Assembly: GCA_937136455.1 (NCBI GenBank)
Contig: CAKZOO010000030.1
Coordinates: 85,274-149,273 of the forward strand
Source of the DNA: an uncultured Flavobacteriaceae bacterium
GTDB taxonomy: Bacteria > Bacteroidota > Bacteroidia > Flavobacteriales > Flavobacteriaceae
Direction: 5' to 3'
Length of the DNA stretch: 64,000 nt
Part shown: in pieces, positions 37,353 to 45,463 of the stretch
Layout of the letters: every line of letters begins with the position of its first letter
Position numbering within the stretch: position 1 is the first letter of the stretch
Translations under genes and position numbers: made by a program
Notes under the pieces: generated by a model
The model's input: the letters and a program-made list of their open reading frames with translations, nothing else
Database searches by the model: none
Told to the model about the DNA's origin: nothing

Positions 37353-37993
37353 TTGCTGTATTTGTTTTCGAAATCTTTCACGCTTTTCGGTTTCGGATGT
37401 TGCGTTGAAAATTTTAAATCTTCAATCGGTTCCTGGGCGATGAGTTTCATCGGGATGTGACCAGACCAGGTATCGCTATAGTCGTTTTCATCTCCCTGAG
37501 GCCCTCCACCTCTTATTTTGACAGAAGCAGAACGGATAGGAATTTTAAGAAGCATCGTAGCTTTAAGTTGTGATGGAGTTCCCAAAAATACTTCATCCCA
37601 TCTACCATCTATGATGTGATCGGTGATGATTTTGAGACCATCAAGAAATTCTTCACTTTCATGATCCACGAGCTCCGCTTTACCGTAAACAACAGCCGAA
37701 CGATAATTGGCAGAGGTGTTAAACAACGTTTGAGCTAAAACGACACCGTCGAGATGGGTCACATTGATACATATCTGGTCATTGTTAAGCAATTGATTAA
37801 GCATGTGATTCTTGGTAGATCCGTGGATATAAATTGTTGCTCCATCTCGTCCATATGCTGTAGGTATGCTATGAGCTTTTCCCTGATACACAAATGAGAT
37901 ATGGCATAAAAAGCCTGCGTCTAAAACTCGATAGAGATCTTCCTCTGTATTTTCTTGACGATTGTTTCCTCGTATAATTTTATTGAACTTCAT
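37349..37993 (-). CDS. Pyridoxamine 5'-phosphate oxidase-like (NimA-type) flavin-binding protein
   Basis: Split-barrel FMN- or heme-binding protein of 214 residues, similar to the NimA/5-nitroimidazole group. The N-terminus has RGNNRQENTEEDLYRVLDAG; the core has HSIPTAYGRDGATIYIHGSTKNHML and the C-terminal part SASVKIRGGGPQGDENDYS. The substrate is unknown. It is divergent from the MerR/B12 regulator, with 87 nt between start codons, so a shared control region is possible. Confidence 0.87.
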   Translation of the reverse strand: MKFNKIIRGNNRQENTEEDLYRVLDAGFLCHISFVYQGKAHSIPTAYGRDGATIYIHGSTKNHMLNQLLNNDQICINVTHLDGVVLAQTLFNTSANYRSAVVYGKAELVDHESEEFLDGLKIITDHIIDGRWDEVFLGTPSQLKATMLLKIPIRSASVKIRGGGPQGDENDYSDTWSGHIPMKLIAQEPIEDLKFSTQHPKPKSVKDFENKYSN

Positions 37994-38032
37994 AAGCTAA
38001 ATTTAAACTAAAGATACAAAATACCTATAGTA

Positions 38033-38060
38033 TTGAATTCGAATAGATTGTTTAGCTTTG
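38033..38060 (+). promoter_or_regulatory. Promoter of the MerR/B12 regulator gene
   Basis: TTG (38033-38035), a 17-nt spacer and TAGCTTTG (38053-38060) match the full flavobacterial consensus TTG-N17-23-TAnnTTTG. The box ends 20 nt before the ATG at 38081. Confidence 0.75.
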
Positions 38061-38080
38061 TGGTTTATTACATACACAAA

Positions 38081-38974
38081 ATGGAACTCATCAAGAATAA
38101 TTTTAGTATTTCGGATTTAGAAAACCTTTCTGGTATTAAAGCTCATACGATACGAATATGGGAGAAACGTTATAGATTATTGAGTCCTGAGCGAACCAAA
38201 ACGAATATTAGAACTTATTCACTCGAGAGTCTAAAAAAAATTCTCAATGTAGCGTTGTTAAATAACAATGGATATAAAATTTCCAAAATAGCAGATCTAA
38301 GTGAGCAAGAATTTAAGAAAGCAATAGCTTCTTTAATCGACAAGCAGATTAGGAGTGATTACTATATTCAGGAATTCATTTTGTCGATGTTTGCCTTTGA
38401 TCGACTGAGATTTAGACAAATCAACACTGAGTTAAAATCAAAACATTCGTTTGAGCAGCGTTTTGAACAGTTCTTTATGCCTTTATTAATGCGTATTGGA
38501 TTGTTGTGGCAATCAGGAGTAATTACACCTTCTCATGAACATTTTATTGCAGTATTGATCAAAGAACAATTGCTTCTTGAGATAGAAGTACTAGATAATA
38601 CGCCATGTGAGTCAGAGGAAACCTATATTCTTTTTCTACCCGATGGAGAACTTCACGACATCGGAATGTACTATATTTATTGCTGTCTTCTCAAAAAATC
38701 AAAAAGAGTTATTTATTTAGGAGCATCTGTACCCTTAGTTGATTTAGAAAACCTTTTAAGTCTTTCATCTCGAATTAATTTTGTGAGTTCCTTTACTGTA
38801 GCACCAGAGTCGTCTACAGTGGAAGATTATTTAAAAGAAGTTAAAAGTAAACTTCTAAAATCATCTAAAAATAAATTTTTTGCATGGGGATCAGTACTGG
38901 AAACTGTTAAAAAAAGTCCTTCTAAGCAACTATTGATCGCTTCTAATATATTGGAAATCAAAGATTTAATATAA
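38081..38974 (+). CDS. MerR-type regulator with B12-binding domain, CarH/LitR-like
   Basis: 297-residue transcription factor. The N-terminal MerR winged helix reads FSISDLENLSGIKAHTIRIW, EKRYRLLSPER and TNIRTYS (about residues 7-60). The C-terminal half matches the cobalamin-binding module of CarH photoreceptors: the cap-helix motif W-x9-EH is present (WQSGVITPSHEH) and the ligand loop is ELHDIG, i.e. E-x-H-x-x-G with the cobalt-binding histidine. In known CarH proteins adenosylcobalamin assembles a DNA-binding tetramer in the dark that light breaks. The start is the ATG at 38081, behind a consensus promoter. It lies 88 nt upstream of crtI, so carotenoid control is the obvious role; this is inference from position plus motifs. 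Confidence 0.9.
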   Translation: MELIKNNFSISDLENLSGIKAHTIRIWEKRYRLLSPERTKTNIRTYSLESLKKILNVALLNNNGYKISKIADLSEQEFKKAIASLIDKQIRSDYYIQEFILSMFAFDRLRFRQINTELKSKHSFEQRFEQFFMPLLMRIGLLWQSGVITPSHEHFIAVLIKEQLLLEIEVLDNTPCESEETYILFLPDGELHDIGMYYIYCCLLKKSKRVIYLGASVPLVDLENLLSLSSRINFVSSFTVAPESSTVEDYLKEVKSKLLKSSKNKFFAWGSVLETVKKSPSKQLLIASNILEIKDLI

Positions 38975-39027
38975 TAATGTTCAAATAATTGTTAAAATTA
39001 TTAGACAAATCATCCTATCTATTTACT

Positions 39028-39063
39028 TTTTGTTTAACTTTGTTGTATAAAAATTAAACAAAA
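39028..39063. promoter_or_regulatory. 10-bp perfect inverted repeat over the crtI promoter
   Basis: TTTTGTTTAA (39028-39037) and TTAAACAAAA (39054-39063) are perfect inverted copies, 16 nt apart. The left arm overlaps the crtI -7 box (39035-39042) and the right arm runs into the ATG. This is the expected location of a repressor operator for the neighbouring CarH-like protein. Confidence 0.5.
39035..39042 (+). promoter_or_regulatory. -7 box of the crtI operon
   Basis: TAACTTTG matches TAnnTTTG exactly and ends 20 nt before the crtI ATG. No -33 TTG lies at the usual distance. Confidence 0.65.
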
Positions 39064-40565
39064 TGAAAAAAGTAGCATTAATTGGTTCTGGTTTTTCTTC
39101 TCTTTCAGCAGCTTGTTATTTAGCTAAAGCTGGATATGATGTTACTGTGTTTGAAAAAAATGGCACTATTGGAGGAAGAGCACAACAGCTTGTAAAAGAT
39201 GGGTTTAAATTTGATATGGGTCCCTCTTGGTACTGGATGCCTGATGTCTTTGAGCGCTTCTTTGCTGATTTTGACAAGACTTCTTCTGATTTCTACAGTT
39301 TGGAAAAATTAGCTCCAGCTTATGAAATATATTTTGGTCAGGATGATAAGTTTACTGTTGATGATTCACTTGAAGCAATAGCTCAAAGATTTGAAGCGAT
39401 TGAAAAGGGAGCTGGTGCTAAACTCATGAAATTTATTGAACAGGCTAAAGAGAACTACGAGATTGCGATTCACGATTTGGTTTACAATCCAGGAGAGTCT
39501 CTTACTGAGTTAGTCAAATTAAAGACACTTAAAAAAATCCATCAGTTTGCTTCAACAATAAGTAAGGATGTTCGTTCACAATTTAAAGATGAGCGTTTGA
39601 GAAAAGTATTGGAATTTCCTGCACTTTTTTTAGGAGCAAAGGCTTCTAAGACTCCCTCATTTTACAATTTTATGAACTATGCAGATTTTGGAATGGGAAC
39701 CTGGTATCCCAAAGGGGGGATGTATTCTGTGGTTCAAGGAATGTTTCAATTGGCTATTAGTCTAGGAGTTGATTTTAAATTCTATGCTAGTGTCGATATG
39801 ATTTCTGTAGATGAAGGAAAAGTGGACGGTATTTTTGTTCACGGAGAGTACCTTCCTTTTGATTTGGTAGTCAGTGGAGCTGATTACGCTCATACTGAAA
39901 GTATCATGCCAGAAGCGTATAGGCAGTATTCAGCATCTTATTGGAATTCTAAAACCTATGCTCCTTCATCACTCTTGTTTTATATAGGTTTCGATAAAAA
40001 GATACCAAATATGACCCATCATTCTTTGTTTTTTGATGCTGATTTTGAAAAACATGCACAAGCGATTTATGATGAGCCAAGCTATCCTAAAGATCCCTTA
40101 TTTTATGCTAGTTTCCCATCAATTAACGACGATACTATTGCTCCTAAAGGAAAAGAAGCTGGTGTGATTTTAATTCCATTGGCTCCCGGCATGAAAGATG
40201 ATCAAGAAATGATTGATTTCTATTTCGATCAGGTGATGGATCGTCTTGAAGCTCAATGTGGTACTTCTATTAGAGATTCAATAGTGTTTAAGAAACAATT
40301 TACAATTAGTGATTTTGTAAAGGAATACAATTCTTATAAAGGTAATGCTTATGGAATGGCCAATACCTTGTTTCAGACAGCTGCACTTAGACCAAAACTC
40401 AAATCTAAGAAGCTTGAAGGAATGTTCTTTACAGGTCAGTTGACAGTTCCAGGGCCAGGAGTTCCACCTTCCTTGATTTCTGGAAAATTAGTCGCTGATT
40501 TAGTGACTAAATACCATCCACTTAAAAAAACCAAAACAAACTATTCAATTGCTGCTGCCTTATGA
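39063..40565 (+). CDS. crtI: Phytoene desaturase CrtI
   Basis: FAD-dependent desaturase converting phytoene to lycopene. The N-terminal dinucleotide fold reads ALIGSGFSSLSAACYLAKAG with FEKNGTIGGRAQQL; DMGPSWYWMPDVFE follows (about residues 52-65). The C-terminal CrtI signature is GMFFTGQLTVPGPGVPPSLI (about 456-475). 500 residues is normal. It is first in the carotenoid operon and its stop overlaps the crtB start (ATGA). Confidence 0.96.
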   Translation: MKKVALIGSGFSSLSAACYLAKAGYDVTVFEKNGTIGGRAQQLVKDGFKFDMGPSWYWMPDVFERFFADFDKTSSDFYSLEKLAPAYEIYFGQDDKFTVDDSLEAIAQRFEAIEKGAGAKLMKFIEQAKENYEIAIHDLVYNPGESLTELVKLKTLKKIHQFASTISKDVRSQFKDERLRKVLEFPALFLGAKASKTPSFYNFMNYADFGMGTWYPKGGMYSVVQGMFQLAISLGVDFKFYASVDMISVDEGKVDGIFVHGEYLPFDLVVSGADYAHTESIMPEAYRQYSASYWNSKTYAPSSLLFYIGFDKKIPNMTHHSLFFDADFEKHAQAIYDEPSYPKDPLFYASFPSINDDTIAPKGKEAGVILIPLAPGMKDDQEMIDFYFDQVMDRLEAQCGTSIRDSIVFKKQFTISDFVKEYNSYKGNAYGMANTLFQTAALRPKLKSKKLEGMFFTGQLTVPGPGVPPSLISGKLVADLVTKYHPLKKTKTNYSIAAAL

Positions 40566-41404
40566 AAACTTATTTTGATGATCTTTCTAAAGATTTAGCT
40601 GTTGCGATTACCAAAAAATACAGCACTTCATTTTCATCTGCGACTAAATTGTTGAGTCCTTCAATTCGTCAAGATATTTACAATATTTACGGATTTGTTC
40701 GACTCGTTGATGAGATTGTTGATTCCTTTCACCAATACGACAAAAGAGAACTCATTGAAAATTTTGAGTTGCAACTCTATCACGCTTTGGATTTTAAAAT
40801 CAGTTTAAATCCTGTTTTAAATGCGTTTCAGGAAACGGTACACAAATACCAAATAGATATTGAGTATATAGATGCTTTTATGAGTAGTATGAAAGCTGAC
40901 CTAGATATTAGCACTTACAATGATGTTGCGTCATATGAAAAGTATATATACGGTTCAGCAGATGTCGTTGGTCTGATGTGTTTAAAGGTCTTTGTAAAAG
41001 GAGATCAAGAGGCCTTTGAAACCTTAAAACCCTATGCTGAAAAATTAGGTTCAGCCTTTCAAAAGGTGAACTTTTTGAGAGATCTTCAAGAAGATTATGA
41101 AAATTTAGGAAGGTCTTACTTTCCAAATACGACTGTTGAAAAGCTTTCAGAGGAAGATAAGATGCGTTTAATTGAAGAAATTAGAGCAGATTTCAATCAG
41201 GCTTATGTAGGGATTATTCAATTGCCAATGGAGGCCCGTTTAGGGGTGTATGTAGCTTATAAATACTACTTAAAACTCTTAGAGAAAATAGCGGCAACAC
41301 CTGCTGAAAAAATTACACACTCGAGAATTAGAGTCCCCAATACTGTCAAATTCCTACTCTTGGGTAAGAGTTATGTAGATTTTCAATTAAAACAAATTCA
41401 ATGA
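40562..41404 (+). CDS. crtB: Phytoene synthase CrtB
   Basis: Condenses two geranylgeranyl diphosphates to phytoene. Both aspartate-rich motifs are present: VDEIVDSF (about residues 48-55) and RDLQEDYENLGRSYFP (about 176-191). The N-terminal YSTSFSSATKLL substrate-binding block is also recognisable. 280 residues is normal. It is coupled to crtI and to crtZ by 4-nt ATGA overlaps. Biochemically it acts before CrtI. A GGPP synthase gene is not in this window. Confidence 0.96.
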   Translation: MKTYFDDLSKDLAVAITKKYSTSFSSATKLLSPSIRQDIYNIYGFVRLVDEIVDSFHQYDKRELIENFELQLYHALDFKISLNPVLNAFQETVHKYQIDIEYIDAFMSSMKADLDISTYNDVASYEKYIYGSADVVGLMCLKVFVKGDQEAFETLKPYAEKLGSAFQKVNFLRDLQEDYENLGRSYFPNTTVEKLSEEDKMRLIEEIRADFNQAYVGIIQLPMEARLGVYVAYKYYLKLLEKIAATPAEKITHSRIRVPNTVKFLLLGKSYVDFQLKQIQ

Positions 41405-41853
41405 TGAGTTATATTTTACTAACCATAGCAGTCTTTTTATTGATGGAAGGAGCGGCATGGGCAACTCATAAGTATGTGATGCACGGGTTTCTTTGGTCTT
41501 GGCATCGCGACCATCATCAACGAGATAAAGATGCTATTTTTGAGAAGAACGATCGATTTTTTATCTTCTATGCTCTTGTGAGTATCTGCAATATAGCTTT
41601 GTGGAATTATGGTTATTTTGACTATGGAATTTCGATTGGACTCGGGATATTTGCTTATGGAATGACCTATTTTTTGATTCACGATGTGTTTATACACAGA
41701 AGATTAAAATGGTTCTCTAAAACAGAGTCGGTATACGGTAAAGCGATACGAAAGGCTCATAAGATGCATCACAAACACTTAGGAAAAGATGACGGAGAGT
41801 GTTATGGTTTGTTGTGGGTGCCTATAAAATATTATAAAAATTTTAGATCATAA
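41401..41853 (+). CDS. crtZ: Beta-carotene hydroxylase CrtZ
   Basis: Membrane-bound di-iron hydroxylase adding 3- and 3'-hydroxyls to beta-carotene to give zeaxanthin. All histidine clusters are present: HKYVMHG, WHRDHH, HDVFIHRR and AHKMHHKH. Four hydrophobic segments surround them. 150 residues is normal. Start ATG 41401 overlaps the crtB stop; a second ATG follows directly. It identifies zeaxanthin or a derivative as the likely end pigment. Confidence 0.95.
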   Translation: MMSYILLTIAVFLLMEGAAWATHKYVMHGFLWSWHRDHHQRDKDAIFEKNDRFFIFYALVSICNIALWNYGYFDYGISIGLGIFAYGMTYFLIHDVFIHRRLKWFSKTESVYGKAIRKAHKMHHKHLGKDDGECYGLLWVPIKYYKNFRS

Positions 41854-41858
41854 CTAGG

Positions 41859-42572
41859 ATGAATTACTTATACCTGCTGATCAATCTAGCGACGATAAGT
41901 GTCCCCTTAATGGCATCTTATCACCCTAAGATTCAATTTTACAAGAATCATAGGAATTTCTTTCTCGCTATTGCTATCAGTGGTTTACTGTTTATCATTT
42001 GGGATGTTTTCTTTGCTCAAAAAGAGGTGTGGGGTTTTAGTGATTCTTACACTTTAGGTTTTGGTTTGTTTGGTTTGCCTATTGAAGAGTGGTTTTTCTT
42101 TATGTGTATTCCCTACGCCTCTTTATTTTTACATCTTCAATTATATCGGTTTGGATGGTTACAATCATTTTCTGTTTCCGACAAACCCCTTAAAGTCTTG
42201 AGTGCCCTACTACTATTAATTGTGATAGTTGTTGGTTTATTAAATTTAAAGCGCTCGTATACTTCTTTAAATGCCGCTGTTTTTGTCCTCACCTATGCCA
42301 TGGCGTTTGTTTATAATCGAGCGCTTTTAAAACAATTTATCCCATCATTTTTAATCATACTCATACCGTTCTTTTTGGTAAATGGTCTTTTGACTGGTTC
42401 ATTGTTGAGTGAACCTGTAGTTTGGTATGACAATGATGAAAATTTAGGAATCCGAATAGGTACAGTACCGGTAGAAGATCTGTTCTACGCTTTTTCGATG
42501 TTAATGCTTCCCTTGATGATTTACGCAAAGCTACAAGGTGCTAATGCTCTTGATTTAAAAACTGAACGTTAA
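41859..42572 (+). CDS. Lycopene cyclase, two-domain CrtYcd type
   Basis: Polytopic membrane protein of 237 residues made of two repeated lycopene-cyclase domains (the CrtYc and CrtYd units found as separate proteins in actinobacteria and fused in archaea and fungi). Unit 1 has FIIWDVFFAQKEVWGFS and GLPIEEWFFFMCIPY; unit 2 has VVWYDNDENLGIRIG and TVPVEDLFYAFSMLML. The PxEE/PxED motifs carry the likely catalytic acids. It begins 5 nt after crtZ and completes lycopene-to-beta-carotene conversion. Many Flavobacteriia instead carry the FAD-type CrtY, so this is the less usual cyclase class. Confidence 0.92.
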   Translation: MNYLYLLINLATISVPLMASYHPKIQFYKNHRNFFLAIAISGLLFIIWDVFFAQKEVWGFSDSYTLGFGLFGLPIEEWFFFMCIPYASLFLHLQLYRFGWLQSFSVSDKPLKVLSALLLLIVIVVGLLNLKRSYTSLNAAVFVLTYAMAFVYNRALLKQFIPSFLIILIPFFLVNGLLTGSLLSEPVVWYDNDENLGIRIGTVPVEDLFYAFSMLMLPLMIYAKLQGANALDLKTER

Positions 42573-42783
42573 TGAAACTATCAATGTCAATTAGAGAATA
42601 AGAGGTTAGATTCGGATAGGTATTGTTGATCACATACTTGATCCGATATTCCGATCGTTTCTCTTTGAGTTTTTTAAGTTGACAGTAAAAAGAAATGAAT
42701 TTTTTAACGTTTAAACGTTCAAATTCAGCGGCTATTCGTTGAGCCTGATTTGCTGATCTAATCTGTTTAATTGCTAAATTCAC
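42541..42783 (-). CDS. Possible small basic hypothetical protein
   Basis: Open frame of 80 residues starting at GTG (42783), no recognised family. The composition is lysine-, arginine- and isoleucine-rich with a helical middle (RIAAEFERLNVKKFISFYCQ). Codon choice resembles the neighbouring genes. It overlaps the 3' end of the lycopene cyclase gene by 32 nt in the opposite direction, the largest convergent overlap in the window, and has no clear promoter box, so it may not be expressed. Confidence 0.42.
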   Translation of the reverse strand: MNLAIKQIRSANQAQRIAAEFERLNVKKFISFYCQLKKLKEKRSEYRIKYVINNTYPNLTSYSLIDIDSFINVQFLNQEH

Positions 42784-42939
42784 TATATTTTTATTGAATG
42801 TTAGTTCGTATTACAAGTCCTAAAGTAATATATAAATGTCAATAAATCAAGCGTTTAAGTCTAAAAAAATAGGAGTATTACCTGCTTTTCATTTTTTTTG
42901 TAATTTGAGTTCACAAAAAATGTTGTAAATATGAAATAA

Positions 42940-43146
42940 ATGATTTCTTTTGCAGCGAATTTGCTGAACACCATGAACGCTGTTTCAATGTTTGGGCGCA
43001 AGTTAAATTTGAAGTATTTCTCATGCGCAGCCTATGAGATAGGTAACCAATATTTAAAGCTTACTTCAATGCTTAATTCTCCTATTGTACTACCACAGTA
43101 CAAGTACGCGTTTGCACCTACAACTCAACGTCAAATAATTATCTAG
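42940..43146 (+). CDS. Possible leader peptide / small ORF upstream of speA
   Basis: Open frame of 68 codons with ATG start, ending 63 nt before speA. The product (MISFAANLLNTMNAVSMFGR at the start; C-terminus PQYKYAFAPTTQRQIII) has no family I recognise and no signal peptide or membrane helix of convincing length. Base composition is slightly richer in G+C than the flanking spacer, which supports either coding or structured RNA. Two of the inverted repeats of the leader lie inside it and a terminator-like hairpin follows it, an arrangement resembling translational attenuation. Confidence 0.45.
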   Translation: MISFAANLLNTMNAVSMFGRKLNLKYFSCAAYEIGNQYLKLTSMLNSPIVLPQYKYAFAPTTQRQIII

Positions 43147-43169
43147 TAGATAAATTTTTAGTGACCAAT

Positions 43170-43195
43170 TATCCCTTGGGATATTCTTTTTCATT
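43170..43195 (+). terminator. Terminator-like hairpin before speA
   Basis: TATCCC (43170-43175) and GGGATA (43178-43183) are inverted copies with a 2-nt gap (in practice a 5-bp stem with a 4-nt loop), followed by TTCTTTTTCATTTT. It ends 14 nt before the speA ATG, so it could end a short leader transcript. Confidence 0.4.
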
Positions 43196-43209
43196 TTAAA
43201 TTTATCATT

Positions 43210-44610
43210 ATGCATATACGCTATAGAGATCTCATCGATCAAACTTATTACTTTCCTCAAGAGGAATTCTCATTAAGAGACAGCGAATTATTATTTCACA
43301 ACGTTGATCTCAATCAATTGGTAGCTCAATATGGAGCTCCTTTAAAATTCACGTACCTCCCTAAAATATCAGAGAATATCAACAGGGCAAAACAGTGGTT
43401 CAAATCAGCCATGGATAAACACAATTATCCAGGAAATTACTATTATTCTTATTGTACTAAGAGTTCCCATTTCAAGCACGTTTTAAACGAAGCATTAAAG
43501 AATGATATACACATAGAAACTTCCTCAGCATTCGATATCAATATTGTTGAAGAGCTCAAAAAAGAAGGGACGATCAAAGATGACACTTTTGTGCTATGCA
43601 ATGGTTTTAAAAGAGCTCAATACATTGAAAATATTTCTAGACTCATCAACGAGGGCCACAAGAATTGTATTCCAATTATCGATAATTACGAAGAGTTGTC
43701 TCTTTTGGAACAGGGAATTGAAGATAACTTTCAAGTAGGAATTCGAATTGCTTCAGAGGAGGAGCCTAAGTTTGAATTTTATACCTCAAGACTAGGAATC
43801 GGATATAAAAATATCGTTCCCTTTTATCAAGATCAAATTGAAAACAATCCCAAAGTGAAACTTAAAATGCTTCACTTTTTTATCAATACGGGAATCAAGG
43901 ACAACGCCTATTATTGGAATGAACTCAATAAGTGTTTAAAAGTCTATGTGAGACTTAAAAAGGTATGTCCAACTTTGGATTCACTCAATATTGGTGGAGG
44001 TTTTCCAATCAAGACCTCATTGGTATTCGATTACGATTACGAATATATGGTTGATGAAATCATCAATCAAATCAAACTCTCTTGCGAAGAAGCCGGTGTA
44101 GATATGCCAAATATCTTTACGGAGTTCGGAAGTTATACTGTTGGAGAAAGTGGAGGTGCGATCTATGAAGTGCTCTATCAAAAGCAACAGAACGACAGAG
44201 AAAAGTGGAATATGATCAACTCTTCATTTATCACTACCCTTCCCGATACCTGGGCGATTAACAAGCGATTTATTATGCTACCCATCAACCGTTGGAACGA
44301 TTCCTATGAGCGTGTGCTTTTAGGGGGGCTAACCTGTGATTCAGATGATTATTACAATTCTGAACAACATATCAATGCGATTTATTTACCCAAATACAAT
44401 TCGGAAAAACCCTTGTATATAGGATTTTTCAATACAGGTGCTTATCAAGAAACTATTGGAGGGTATGGAGGTTTACAACACTGTCTGATACCTTCTCCTA
44501 AACACATACTCATCGATTTAGATGAAAATAATGAACTAATAACAAAACTTTACAAACCCCAACAAGAGGTAGGCGAAATGCTTGCCATTTTAGGCTATGA
44601 AAACAACTAG
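43210..44610 (+). CDS. speA: Arginine decarboxylase (alanine-racemase fold)
   Basis: PLP enzyme of fold type III that makes agmatine from arginine, first step of the polyamine route encoded here. 466 residues, short compared with the 630-residue proteobacterial SpeA, but typical of Bacteroidetes. The PLP lysine lies in YYYSYCTKSSHFKH (about residue 85), the glycine-rich phosphate site in LNIGGGFPIKT, the EPG-like motif appears as TEFGSYTVGESG, and the catalytic cysteine in GGLTCDSDDYY. It overlaps speB by 14 nt, so the two are coupled. A related diamino-acid decarboxylase specificity cannot be fully excluded by eye. Confidence 0.9.
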   Translation: MHIRYRDLIDQTYYFPQEEFSLRDSELLFHNVDLNQLVAQYGAPLKFTYLPKISENINRAKQWFKSAMDKHNYPGNYYYSYCTKSSHFKHVLNEALKNDIHIETSSAFDINIVEELKKEGTIKDDTFVLCNGFKRAQYIENISRLINEGHKNCIPIIDNYEELSLLEQGIEDNFQVGIRIASEEEPKFEFYTSRLGIGYKNIVPFYQDQIENNPKVKLKMLHFFINTGIKDNAYYWNELNKCLKVYVRLKKVCPTLDSLNIGGGFPIKTSLVFDYDYEYMVDEIINQIKLSCEEAGVDMPNIFTEFGSYTVGESGGAIYEVLYQKQQNDREKWNMINSSFITTLPDTWAINKRFIMLPINRWNDSYERVLLGGLTCDSDDYYNSEQHINAIYLPKYNSEKPLYIGFFNTGAYQETIGGYGGLQHCLIPSPKHILIDLDENNELITKLYKPQQEVGEMLAILGYENN

Positions 44611-45463
44611 AACTTATGCAGGTATCGAAGAGCAGTACGCTCATCTAGAATCATCGAACATCGTTTTGATTCCAGTTCCTTACGACGGAACGAGTACCTG
44701 GGGAAAGGGAGCCGATAAAGGCCCTGAAGCATTCTTAGACGCTTCCGAAAATATGGAGCTCTACGACATTGAAACTCAGACCGAGGTTTACAAAAAAGGA
44801 GTGTATTTAGCGGATCCTATTCTGGAAAACGAATCTCCAGAAGCCATGGTTGATGCGGTACATCGTACTACTAAGGCCTATATTAAGAAAAACAAATTCG
44901 TGACTCTTTTTGGAGGAGAACACTCTATTTCAATAGGGAGTATCAGAGCCTTTAACGAGTGTTTCGAAGATCTAACAGTACTTCATATTGACGCACATGC
45001 AGATTTAAGGCCTTCTTATGAAGGGACAGCATGTAATCATGCCTGTGCTGTTTTTGAGGCCAATCAAACCACTAATCTAGTTCAAGTGGGAATTCGTTCT
45101 ATGGATGTGATTGAAACTTCGATCATGAATCCCGATAAGGTATTCTTTGCACATCAGATGGCAGAGGATGATTATTGGAGCGATAAAGTTTTAGATCAAT
45201 TAGGAGAAAATGTCTTTATTACTTTTGATTTGGACGCTTTTGACCCTTCCATATTGCCAGCTACTGGAACTCCAGAGCCAGGAGGTTTGCTTTGGTATGA
45301 AACCATGGCGTTTTTAAAAGAAGTATTTGAAGAAAGAAATGTGGTGGGATTTGATATTGTAGAACTCTGCCCCAATAGCAATTCGAAGCCTTCCGATTTC
45401 TTGGCGGCAAAATTGTATTACAAAATGTTGAGTTATAAATTTAAAAATCAGAGTGATGAATAA
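44597..45463 (+). CDS. speB: Agmatinase
   Basis: Manganese ureohydrolase converting agmatine to putrescine and urea. All metal-binding motifs are intact: LFGGEHSIS (about residues 100-108), HIDAHADLR (about 128-136) and TFDLDAFDPS (about 206-215). The N-terminal IPVPYDGTSTWGKGADKGP is typical for agmatinase rather than arginase. 288 residues is normal. It overlaps speA by 14 nt upstream and the DHS-like gene by 8 nt downstream. Confidence 0.94.
   Translation: MKTTRTYAGIEEQYAHLESSNIVLIPVPYDGTSTWGKGADKGPEAFLDASENMELYDIETQTEVYKKGVYLADPILENESPEAMVDAVHRTTKAYIKKNKFVTLFGGEHSISIGSIRAFNECFEDLTVLHIDAHADLRPSYEGTACNHACAVFEANQTTNLVQVGIRSMDVIETSIMNPDKVFFAHQMAEDDYWSDKVLDQLGENVFITFDLDAFDPSILPATGTPEPGGLLWYETMAFLKEVFEERNVVGFDIVELCPNSNSKPSDFLAAKLYYKMLSYKFKNQSDE

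Larger units (their letters stand above)
42784..43209 (+). other. Leader region of the speA operon
   Basis: 426 nt without a recognised gene. It holds an open frame of 68 codons (42940-43146) and three inverted repeats on the plus strand: CCTAT/ATAGG (43031-43043), TTGTACT/AGTACAA (43085-43103) and TATCCC/GGGATA followed by a T-rich stretch (43170-43195) 15 nt before speA. The first 150 nt are AT-rich with a run of eight T before TAATTTG, a near -7 box at 42900. An attenuator or structured leader is possible. Confidence 0.45.

Noticed and set aside
42784..43209. tmRNA, SRP RNA or a known riboswitch in the speA leader
   Set aside because: None of the conserved cores I can recall for these RNAs is visible; only simple inverted repeats are seen.
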